Shown: one piece after another, positions 42,370 through 50,600 of the stretch
Position numbering within the stretch: position 1 is the first letter of the stretch
Layout: every line of letters starts with the position of its first letter
From: Aldehydirespirator sp965116195
GTDB taxonomy: Bacteria > Actinomycetota > Acidimicrobiia > Acidimicrobiales > Aldehydirespiratoraceae
Length of the DNA stretch: 64,000 nt
Assembly (NCBI GenBank): GCA_965116195.1
Contig: OZ220491.1
Span: forward strand, 1,426,001-1,490,000
Reading direction: 5' to 3'
Notes under the pieces: model-generated
Databases searched by the model: none
The model's input: only the letters and a program-made list of their open reading frames with translations
What the model was told of the DNA's origin: nothing
Position numbers and translations under genes: made by a program

Positions 42370-42633
42370 GTGATACCTGACTGGCTTGATGCCGAGTCGC
42401 TGCGCACCGTGATTGTGGTGGCGATAGTCGTTTTGGGTGTTGCCGCAGCAACGGTGCTTCGCTTCGTGCGCAGGGTGCTGGTGCGCATTGCTCTGGTGAC
42501 ATTGCTGGTGGCGCTGGCACTGGGCCTTTGGATGCAGCGCAGCGACCTTCAGGACTGCATCGACACCTGCATCTGCCAGATCTTTGGTCAAGACGTGACA
42601 ATTCCATCTGACCGCAACCCCAACTGCTCCTGA
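42370..42633 (+). CDS. small membrane protein with Cys-rich C-terminus
   Basis: An 87-residue protein with one or two membrane segments (TVIVVAIVVLGVAAATVLRF and VRIALVTLLVALALGLWM) and a conserved-looking tail, DLQDCIDTCICQIFGQDVTI with four Cys in total. GTG 42370 starts it. Codon pattern and hydrophobicity favour a real gene; family name unknown. The tail could bind a metal, but that is a guess. Confidence 0.6.
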   Translation: MIPDWLDAESLRTVIVVAIVVLGVAAATVLRFVRRVLVRIALVTLLVALALGLWMQRSDLQDCIDTCICQIFGQDVTIPSDRNPNCS

Positions 42634-43005
42634 CGGTACCACCCACACGACTTGGACAAGCCGAACAAGTGCCCGGCGCGGATGCCGTCTCTTGGAGTGC
42701 GACCCACACGCCTCGGACAAGGAGGATCAAAGCAGGGCTGCTCGGCCATCGGCCCGCTGTGCGACCCACACGCTTTGGACAAGGAGAACAAGTGCTCGAC
42801 GCGGATGCCGTCTCCTGGGGTGCGACCCACACGCCCTGGACAAGCCGAGTCGCATGGACCTTCGTGGCTGGACAAGTCACAAGCCATGGTTGCGAGGGTC
42901 TGACCTATGGGAGCACCGGACTGTGGGGCTGTAGTCAGCAAGGCCATGATCGCGAGGGCCTTTACGCCGTTGAGTAGCGCGGTTGGCCGGGCTAGTGTCT
43001 CGTGG
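42634..43005. repeat. about 123-bp repeats upstream of the glycerophosphodiesterase
   Basis: CCCACACGACTTGGACAAGC, CGGATGCCGTCTC and GTGCGACCCACACGCC form a composite unit seen at about 42640 and 42762 (cores at 42679 and 42802). A shorter repeat, CAAGCCATGGTTGCGAGGGT and CAAGGCCATGATCGCGAGGG, lies at about 42881 and 42940. A frame from 42907 joins the enzyme but is repeat-derived. Confidence 0.75.
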
Positions 43006-43785
43006 GTGGTGCGCCATCCGTTTCTTGATGTGGACGGCCCGATTGCCCTTGCGCACCGTGGCGGTGCCGGCTCATACCCCGAGAACACTCTCAGGGCGTT
43101 CTGTCATGCTGTGTCGCTGGGCTTCACCCACATCGAGACCGATGTACATGCCACCGCCGACGGTGTTGCCGTGGCCTTCCACGACGATGCGTTGGAGCGA
43201 GTGACAAATGGTCGTGGTGCTGTTGGCGAGTTGTCGTGGCAGCAGATTCGTCAATACAAGGTCAATGGCACGGACCCGATCGTTCGGCTTGATGAACTGC
43301 TGGAGGCACTGCCCGACACCCGCATCAACCTGGATCCCAAGAGTGATGCCGCAGTGGAGCCCCTGGTCGATACCGTGCGGCGGCTTGATGCAGTCGAGCG
43401 GGTGTGCGTTTGTTCCTTCTCGGATCAACGCACCCGACGTGTCAAGGCGCTTTTGGGACCGTCGTTGTGTGTGGGTGCCGGACCAAGAGGTGTGCTGAGG
43501 CTGATGACCGCGGCTGCACAGCTGCGAGTATCACGACACCTGCGAGCAAGCCGAGCGTTCGACTTTCAGGTGGCGCAGGTGCCGTTGCGAGCCCGGGGCA
43601 TCAAGGTCGTGAACCGATCACTGATCGAAGCCGCTCATCGCCACGGCGTGGACGTTCACGTGTGGACGATAGATGACCCCACAGAGATGCACGCTCTGCT
43701 TGATCTGGGAGTGGACGGCATCATGACCGACCAACCCGAGCAACTACGCCGAGTGATGATCAAGCGCGGCCACTGGTCGGCCTGA
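43006..43785 (+). CDS. glycerophosphodiester phosphodiesterase
   Basis: A 259-residue GDPD TIM barrel hydrolysing glycerophosphodiesters to glycerol 3-phosphate and an alcohol. Motifs: LAHRGGAGSYPENTLRAF (His/Arg and Glu-Asn), IETDVHATADGVAVAFHDDAL (Glu, Asp, catalytic His), INLDPKSD, VHVWTIDDPTEM and GVDGIMTDQP. No signal peptide, so cytoplasmic. GTG 43006 is chosen because family members begin just before HPFLDVDGPIALAHRGG. Confidence 0.88.
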   Translation: MVRHPFLDVDGPIALAHRGGAGSYPENTLRAFCHAVSLGFTHIETDVHATADGVAVAFHDDALERVTNGRGAVGELSWQQIRQYKVNGTDPIVRLDELLEALPDTRINLDPKSDAAVEPLVDTVRRLDAVERVCVCSFSDQRTRRVKALLGPSLCVGAGPRGVLRLMTAAAQLRVSRHLRASRAFDFQVAQVPLRARGIKVVNRSLIEAAHRHGVDVHVWTIDDPTEMHALLDLGVDGIMTDQPEQLRRVMIKRGHWSA

Positions 43786-43798
43786 CCGCGTTGCCAGG

Positions 43799-44075
43799 CC
43801 GCCCCGGGTGGGTGAAGCAGCCGCGTGGGTGTCCAGGTCGTGCATGACCGCGCCTGCGGGCCGCCCCGGATGGTTGAACCAGCCACGGGTTCTCAAGCGA
43901 CCAGTCCGGAGCCCCAACAGCCCGCCCCGGATGGGTGAAGCAGCAACGTGGGTGTCCAGGTCGTGCATGACCGCGCCTGCGGGCCGCCCCGGGTGGGTGA
44001 AGCAGCCACGGGTTCTCAAGCGACCAGTTCGGAGCCTCAACATGCCGCCCCAGATAGTTGAACCAGCCGCCGAGT
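43799..44075. repeat. alternating A-B repeats of about 61 bp
   Basis: Five units start with GCCGCCCCGG (43799, 43859, 43920, 43981, 44042). Units 1 and 3 continue GCGTGGGTGTCCAGGTCGTG; units 2 and 4 continue CCACGGGTTCTCAAGCGACC. So a 61-bp repeat was itself doubled as a 122-bp block. Confidence 0.88.
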
Positions 44076-44121
44076 CACAACAAACAAAGTCGGAAATCCT
44101 CCCCGATGTCTGCGCAGTGTG

Positions 44122-44127
44122 TATAAT
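44122..44127 (+). promoter_or_regulatory. candidate -10 box for the surface protein gene
   Basis: A perfect TATAAT lies about 100 bp before ATG 44228, in the only AT-richer part of the spacer. No good -35 was found at the normal spacing. Candidate only. Confidence 0.35.
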
Positions 44128-44227
44128 CGCCGCTGCCACTCTCGGGCTTGCATTCCGTAAGTTTGAGAGGGCACGGTTAAGCACCCTGAAGGGTACCGGG
44201 GACTATCACAACACGAAAGGAAAGTCC

Positions 44228-44959
44228 ATGAAAAAACTATCCGCAATAGCAGCAATCGCGAGCCTCTTCGCATTGTTCGCGTTCACCAACCAGGCCGCAG
44301 CAGACGGCCACTCAGTTTCGGCTGATCCGATGTCGGTCAGTGAAGCCGGCACACATACGATCACCGTTTCTGGTGCCAATTGGCCTGCGGAAGGCACCGT
44401 GATCCTGGCATGTCCGGGCTATGAAGGTGTGGAACCCGAAGTGATGGGGGAAACGGATGCCCTTACGATGTGTGATCTCGGCAATTTGATGCCGGTCATG
44501 GTTGATGGCGACGGCTCATTCTCCGAGTCTGTGGATTTGGATATTCCAGAGTCCGGCTTGGTGATCCTCGTTGGCAACCAAGCGGCTGGACTCGGTGAGA
44601 CCCTCGCCATCAGCGTCGGCGACATGTCGATGGACGACGAAATGATGGACGACGAAATGATGCATGACGATGAGATGATGGACGACGAAATGATGCATGA
44701 CGATGAGATGATGGACGACGAAATGATGGACGACGAAATGATGCATGACGATGAGATGGACGACGAAATGATGCACGACGATGAGATGATGGACGACGAG
44801 ATGATGCATGAGGACGACATGATGCCGATGGGTGGTGTCGGTGCCGGCTTCGGCGGTACTGCCGGCGGTGGCAGCAACGCAACCCTTGCGCTGGCAGCAG
44901 GTCTGCTTGCGGTTGCAGTGTTGGGCGGTGCAGCGATCGCACTTCGCCGCAACGACTGA
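44228..44959 (+). CDS. secreted surface protein with Asp/Met/His repeats and a sortase-type C-terminus
   Basis: A 243-residue protein. Signal peptide KKLSAIAAIASLFALFAFTNQAAA; a beta-rich domain, residues about 28-135 (VSVSEAGTHTITVSGANWP), resembling neocarzinostatin-like folds; then about 65 residues of MDDEMMHDDEM repeats; then PMGGVGAGFGGTAGGG, a hydrophobic helix (LALAAGLLAVAVLGGAAIAL) and RRND. Motif, helix and basic tail together look like a cell-wall sorting signal, but without LPxTG. The acidic/Met/His repeat could bind metal ions. ATG 44228 follows AAAGGAAAG. A sortase gene starts 26 bp downstream. Confidence 0.8.
   Translation: MKKLSAIAAIASLFALFAFTNQAAADGHSVSADPMSVSEAGTHTITVSGANWPAEGTVILACPGYEGVEPEVMGETDALTMCDLGNLMPVMVDGDGSFSESVDLDIPESGLVILVGNQAAGLGETLAISVGDMSMDDEMMDDEMMHDDEMMDDEMMHDDEMMDDEMMDDEMMHDDEMDDEMMHDDEMMDDEMMHEDDMMPMGGVGAGFGGTAGGGSNATLALAAGLLAVAVLGGAAIALRRND
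44628..44817 (+). repeat. in-frame GATGATGGACGACGAAATGA repeats
   Basis: Units of 15 and 18 bp (ATGGACGACGAAATG, ATGCATGACGATGAG) encode MDDEM and MHDDEM blocks. Confidence 0.9.
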
Positions 44960-44984
44960 CAGTCCATCTCAGCCCGAGAGCAAG

Positions 44985-45875
44985 GTGTTGATAACCAACC
45001 CACAACTCTTGGGCAGAGCGTTACGCACTACGGCAGCGGCAGTTCTTGTCGCTGCCGTAGTCGCGTCCTGCGCCTCAAGCACCCGGCCGGTCACCACGCC
45101 TGCGAGTGCTGACCCTCCTGTTACTGAACTGCGAACCGACCCGGCCACTGCCGGTGAGGGCGCCGGCACGTCTTCGGCTGTTACGGGGAGGGCAGACCCC
45201 GTGGCGGCGATGTCAGTGACATCTGAGACTTCGCTGTCTGAGACATCTTCTTCGCCGTCTGAGACTTCGTCCCAAGCTGTTCACCTGGCATCAACGGCTG
45301 CAGGCGATACCGATACCAGCCTGTCCGAGACCGACACGGTGTCCGAAGGCGAGCCGACAGGCGGCACCCTTGACAGCACGGAACCGGCAAACACCACATC
45401 TGCCGACAGTGAAGTCAAAGAAGTCAGAGTCCAGGCAGCCGACCCGGTCGCGATCCGCATACCCGCCATCAAGGTGAACGCTGACATCATCGGCCTCGGC
45501 CTGAATGATGACGGCACGATCGAGGTGCCTGCGGAAGCCGACCTGACCGGATGGTGGCGGGGTGGGCCAGAACCCGGTGAGACAGGCCCAGCCGTGATAC
45601 TCGGTCATATTGATTCTCGTGTGGGCCCTGCCGTGTTCTACCGCCTCAGAGACTTGCAGCCCGGCGACTTGATCCATGTTGATCGCAAGGACGGCACATC
45701 TGTCAGCTACGTGGTCGAAACATCCGAGCAACACGCCAAGGATGACTTCCCCACTCAAGCCGTGTACGGCCCCACTGACGATCCGACCCTTCGCCTTATC
45801 ACATGCGGAGGGCACTTTGACCGTGATGTACGCTCCTATGAGGACAACTTCATAGTATTTGCCTCAATTGCCTGA
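44985..45875 (+). CDS. class F-type sortase, lipoprotein-like N-terminus
   Basis: A 296-residue sortase. N-terminal hydrophobic segment with a lipobox-like VVASC (Cys about residue 29), a Ser/Thr/Glu-rich linker to residue about 150, then the sortase barrel: VAIRIPAIKVNADII, GWWRGGPEPGETGPAVILGH with catalytic His in GHIDS, LRLITCGGHFD with the catalytic Cys, and RSYEDNFIVFA with the Arg. TCGG and the overall form fit class F sortases. GTG 44985 with GAGAG upstream is preferred. It probably anchors the neighbouring surface protein. Confidence 0.85.
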   Translation: MLITNPQLLGRALRTTAAAVLVAAVVASCASSTRPVTTPASADPPVTELRTDPATAGEGAGTSSAVTGRADPVAAMSVTSETSLSETSSSPSETSSQAVHLASTAAGDTDTSLSETDTVSEGEPTGGTLDSTEPANTTSADSEVKEVRVQAADPVAIRIPAIKVNADIIGLGLNDDGTIEVPAEADLTGWWRGGPEPGETGPAVILGHIDSRVGPAVFYRLRDLQPGDLIHVDRKDGTSVSYVVETSEQHAKDDFPTQAVYGPTDDPTLRLITCGGHFDRDVRSYEDNFIVFASIA

Positions 45876-46115
45876 TCCGACTGCGGTACTTCCCCGGACG
45901 CGTCCTTCAGACTGAACAGGTTTTCGGTGCCAACACCAGGTCAGCCACAGGTCTGGCGTACAGGTCAGCCACAAGTCTGGCGCATCTGAACAAGACCTGA
46001 ACGTCCCAGCTCGGCCGCGATTCGCCTTACGCCGGGGGACCCAAACTGATGCCTAGTTGAGGCTCAATACTGCCTGAATATCCAGAGGCCGCGATTCGCC
46101 CTGCGCGGCTCGCTG
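45876..46115. repeat. convergent spacer with short duplications
   Basis: CAGGTCAGCCACAGGTCTGG and CAGGTCAGCCACAAGTCTGG are adjacent (about 45940 and 45961). GGCCGCGATTCGCCTTACGC at about 46012 recurs as GGCCGCGATTCGCCCTGCGC at about 46087, near the gltD 3' end (75-bp step). Confidence 0.75.
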
Positions 46116-47579
46116 TTAGCGCAAGGGCACCGAGGCTGGCTCCACCACCGCAGGCAACTCGGTTGATCCTGTGAGGTCTGCATCCACAGCAGCGGCACAG
46201 GCCCGCCCCTCGGCAATGGCCCACACGATCAGGCTCTGGCCCCGGCCCATGTCACCGCAGACATACACACCGTCCACATTTGTGGCCCAGCGCTCATCTC
46301 GGGCCACATTGCCCCGAGCATCCAGTTCCAAACCGAATTGCTTGATCAAGGTTCCGCGCTCAGGACCCACAAACCCCATCGCAAGCAACGCGAGGTCGGC
46401 GGGGATCTGTTCCTCGGTGCCGGGCAGCGGGTCAAAACGCAGACGGCCCTCGTGCCAGGACTGCTCCACCCTGACCGTGGCCAGGGCCGCAAGGTTGCCG
46501 TTGCTGTCACCGATGAACTCAACTGTGTTGATCGCGTATTCCCGCTCACAGCCCTCCTCATGTGCCGAGGACACCCGGTAGATGTTGGGCCAGGTTGGCC
46601 AAGGATCGGTGTCAGAGCGGGTTTCGGGCGGTCTGGGCATGATCTCGAACTGGTGAACAGACACCGCGCCCTGGCGGTGAGCCGTGCCCAGACAGTCAGC
46701 GCCGGTGTCACCACCGCCGATGATCACCACCCGCTTGCCCTCCGCTGAGATCGGCGATGTCGTGATGTCACCCTGTTGCACCCGATTGGCCGGTGGCAGA
46801 TACTCCATCGCCTGATGCACCCCGTGCAGCTGCCGACCCGGTATCTGCAACTCGCGCCATGCCGTGGCTCCGCAGGCCAGCACCACCGCGTCAAACTCGG
46901 CCCGCACCTGATCAGCTGAAACATCGGTGCCCACTTCCACACCGGTGCGGAACTCCGTGCCCTCGGCACGCATCTGATCCAAACGCCGGTCGAGGTGGCG
47001 TTTCTCCATCTTGAACTCGGGGATGCCATAGCGCAACAGCCCTCCGACACGGTCGGCCCGCTCAAAAACCACCACATGATGACCCGCCCGGGTGAGTTGT
47101 TGTGCCGCCGCCAGACCCGCCGGGCCCGAACCCAGAACCGCGACACTGCAACCGGTGGACACTGCGGCCCGTTCCGGCATGATCCATCCCTCAGCCCAGG
47201 CTCGGTCAACTATCTCCACCTCCACCTGTTTGATGGTGACGGGCTCTTCGTGTATGCCGAGCACGCACGCCGCCTCGCATGGCGCAGGGCACAACCGTCC
47301 GGTGAACTCGGGGAAGTTGTTGGTGGCATGAAGACGTTCGCTGGCCTGCCGCCACTGATCCCGATAAACGAGATCATTCCAGTCCGGGATCAGGTTGCCG
47401 AGGGGACAGCCGTTGTTGCAGAACGGGATGCCGCAGTCCATGCAACGAGACGCCTGCTGGCGTAACTGCTCGGCCGGGAACTCCTCATAGACCTCACGCC
47501 AGTCACGCAGTCGCACCGGTACCGGACGACGTGTCGGCACTTGCCGGTCATACACCATAAATCCTCTTGGATCTGCCAT
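46116..47579 (-). CDS. gltD: glutamate synthase, small (beta) subunit
   Basis: A 487-residue NADPH-dependent electron-donating subunit of GOGAT. N-terminal Fe-S cysteines CMDCGIPFCNNGCPLGN and LCPAPCEAAC; FAD-binding VLGSGPAGLAAAQQL; VGGLLRYGIPEFKMEK; NADPH-binding GGGDTGADCLGTAHRQG; VYVCGDMGRGQSLIVWAIAEGR. ATG 47579 follows AAGGAAC in a spacer full of AGGAA motifs. It lies downstream of gltB on the same strand. Confidence 0.95.
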   Translation of the reverse strand: MADPRGFMVYDRQVPTRRPVPVRLRDWREVYEEFPAEQLRQQASRCMDCGIPFCNNGCPLGNLIPDWNDLVYRDQWRQASERLHATNNFPEFTGRLCPAPCEAACVLGIHEEPVTIKQVEVEIVDRAWAEGWIMPERAAVSTGCSVAVLGSGPAGLAAAQQLTRAGHHVVVFERADRVGGLLRYGIPEFKMEKRHLDRRLDQMRAEGTEFRTGVEVGTDVSADQVRAEFDAVVLACGATAWRELQIPGRQLHGVHQAMEYLPPANRVQQGDITTSPISAEGKRVVIIGGGDTGADCLGTAHRQGAVSVHQFEIMPRPPETRSDTDPWPTWPNIYRVSSAHEEGCEREYAINTVEFIGDSNGNLAALATVRVEQSWHEGRLRFDPLPGTEEQIPADLALLAMGFVGPERGTLIKQFGLELDARGNVARDERWATNVDGVYVCGDMGRGQSLIVWAIAEGRACAAAVDADLTGSTELPAVVEPASVPLR

Positions 47580-47686
47580 CGCTTGTTCCTTGTCCTTTTG
47601 TTCCTATTCGCCGGTTCCTGTTCCGGCTTCCCGTTCCTGGTAGTTTCCTGTTTTCGGTTTCCTGTTGGTGTCCTGGCCGGTGTCAA
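47580..47686 (-). promoter_or_regulatory. gltB-gltD spacer with multiplied ribosome-binding motif
   Basis: On the minus strand this 107-bp spacer contains six AGGAA motifs (eight AGGA) in imperfect units of about 12-20 bp, the last (AAGGAACAAGCG) directly before gltD ATG. It looks like tandem copies of a Shine-Dalgarno segment. Confidence 0.7.
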
Positions 47687-50600
47687 TCAGTCGTGGGCTG
47701 AAGCCATCACGGCGACCATCTCGTCAACTCCGTCCATTCGGGCCTGCTCTGCCGCGTTGAGCACCCGCCTGTAGTCGATGGGCATCACCTTGGCAAAGTT
47801 CGTCACCGCAGCATCCCAATCCGCAAGCAACCGCCCCGCCACGGCACTGCCGGTCTCATGGGCATGACGACCGACCACCTGATGCAGCCACTGTATGTCC
47901 TGTTCATCAAGAGCCTCCAACTCAACCATCTCGCCGTTGAGACGCACCGGCAGCCTGCTGCGGGGGTCATACACATAGGCGATCCCACCGGACATCCCGG
48001 CTGCGAAATTGCGGCCCACCGGTCCCAGGATCACCGCACGGCCACCGGTCATGTATTCACAGCCGTGGTCGCCGACGCCTTCCACCACCGCCAGAGCACC
48101 GGAGTTGCGCACACAGAACCGCTCCCCCACCAGCCCCCGCAAGAACATCTCGCCTCCGGTGGCCCCGTAGCCGATCACGTTGCCGGCGATGACGTTGTGC
48201 TCAGCCACGAAGTCAGCGTCTGCGGGAGGGCGTATCACGATGCGGCCACCCGACAGACCCTTGCCCACGTAGTCGTTGGCATCACCCTCCAGGCGCAGGG
48301 TTACTCCCCTCGGAACGAACGCACCGAGGGAGGTGCCCGCAGACCCCGAGAGATTCACCACGATCGTGTCATCGGCAAGACCCCTCGCGCCGTAGCGCCG
48401 GGTGACCTCGCTACCCAGCAGGGTGCCGACCGTACGGTTGACATTGCGGATCGGTATGTCAATGGTCACCGGGTGGCCGTCGTTGAGCGCACCCTCCGAC
48501 AGCTGCATCAACATCTGGTCAAGTGCCCGCTCAAGTCCGTGATCCTGGGAGACCCGCTGGTGACGTGCTGCGTCTGCTGCCAACTGCGGCAGATGCAACA
48601 CCGGCGAGAGATCAAGACCAGACGCTTTCCAGTGCTCCACCGCCTCAACCACATCCAACAACTCCAACTGACCGACAGCCTCCTTGATGCTGCGAAAACC
48701 CAGCGAGGCCAACAGTTCCCGGACCTCTTCGGCGATGAACTCAAAGAAGTTGACCACGAACTCGGGGCGCCCCAAGAACTTCTCGCGCAACTCCGGGTTC
48801 TGGGTGGCAATGCCCACAGGACAGGTGTCAAGGTGACAGACACGCATCATCACACAGCCCATCACCACCAGGGGCGCGGTGGCGAACCCGAACTCCTCGG
48901 CTCCCAGCAGAGCTGCCACCACCACATCACGACCGGTCTTGAGTTGGCCGTCCACCTGCACCACGATGCGGTCACGCAGGTCGTTGAGCAGAAGCGTCTG
49001 CTGGGTCTCGGCCAGCCCCAGTTCCCACGGCGCTCCGGCATGCTTGATGGAGGTCAACGGCGACGCACCGGTGCCTCCGTCGTGGCCGGAGATCAGCACC
49101 ACATCCGCATGGGCCTTGGACACGCCTGCCGCCACGGTTCCCACTCCGACTTCGGACACGAGCTTGACGTGGACACGCGCCGACGGATTGGCGTTCTTGA
49201 GGTCATGGATCAGTTGTGCCAGATCCTCGATTGAGTAGATGTCATGGTGAGGGGGCGGTGAGATCAGCCCGACACCGGGAGTGGAGTGGCGGGTCTTGGC
49301 GATCCAGGGATAGACCTTGTGGCCCGGCAGCTGGCCGCCTTCGCCGGGCTTGGCACCCTGGGCCATCTTGATCTGGATGTCATCGGCGTTGACCAGGTAT
49401 TCGCTGGTGACTCCGAAGCGTCCACTGGCGGCCTGCTTGACGGCGCTGCGACGCAGGTCGCCGTTGGGGTCGGGTTCGTAACGGTCAGCGTCTTCGCCGC
49501 CCTCACCGGTGTTGGACTTGGCACCGATCCGGTTCATGGCGATGGCCAGGGTCTCGTGGGCTTCTCGGGAGATTGAGCCGTAGCTCATGGCACCCGTTGC
49601 GAAGCGCTTGACGATCTCCGAGGCCGGCTCCACCTCGTCCACCGGCACCGCCGGACGCAGATCAGTTCGCAGCCGGAACAGCCCCCGCAGTGTCCCGAGC
49701 CGGCTCGACTGATCGTCAACCCGGCTGGTGTATTCCCGGAAGATGTCAAAGCGGCGCTCACGGGTGGCGTGTTGCAACTTGAACACTGTTTCGGGGTTGA
49801 ACAGGTGATACTCACCCTCACGTCGCCACTGGTACTCACCACCGGCCTCGATGGTTCTGTGAGCCCGCCGGGCCGGGTTCGGCGGATGGGCACGCTGGTG
49901 ACGCTCGGCGACGGCGGCGGCGATCTGGTCGATGCCGATGCCTCCCAGACGGCTGGAGGTGCCGGTGAAGTACTCGTCAACCAACTCCGGTGCCAGCCCG
50001 ATCGCCTCAAAAATCTGGGCTCCGGTGTAGGAGGCAACGGTCGATATGCCCATCTTGGACATCACCTTGAGCACCCCGGCGCAGGCGGCCTTGACATAGT
50101 TGTGTTGCGCGGCCTCAACACCGAGGGACGGATCAAGACCGTACAAACCGTCTCGCACCATGGCCGCAACCGTCTCCAGTGCCAGATACGGGTTCACGGC
50201 ATTGGCCCCGTAGCCGATGTGCAGGCAGAAGTGGTGTACCTCGCGGGCATCGCCGGACTCGGCGATCAGCCCGACACGTGTGCGGCTGCGCTCACGAATC
50301 AGATGCTGATGAACCGCGGACACGGCCAGCAACGACGGAATCGGTGCCAGCTGTTCGTCGCCGCCACGATCCGACACGATCAGCATGGTCGCGCCTGCGG
50401 TGATGGCTGCTGATGCCTGTTCACGCAGCGTCTGCAATGCCCGTTTGAGGCCGTCGCCACCCTCGGCGACACAGAAAAGCGCGGTGAGTGACTCGCAACG
50501 AAAGTCCTCAAGCCCGTCGTGTCCGTTGATCTCAGCAAGGCGGGCCAGTTCGTCATCGGTGATGACAGGCCTGTCCAGATGCACAGTGCGACATGACGAG

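Noticed and set aside
43808..44227. N-terminal extension of the surface protein
   Set aside because: It is translated 61-bp repeat DNA; the signal peptide starts at ATG 44228 behind AAAGGAAAG.
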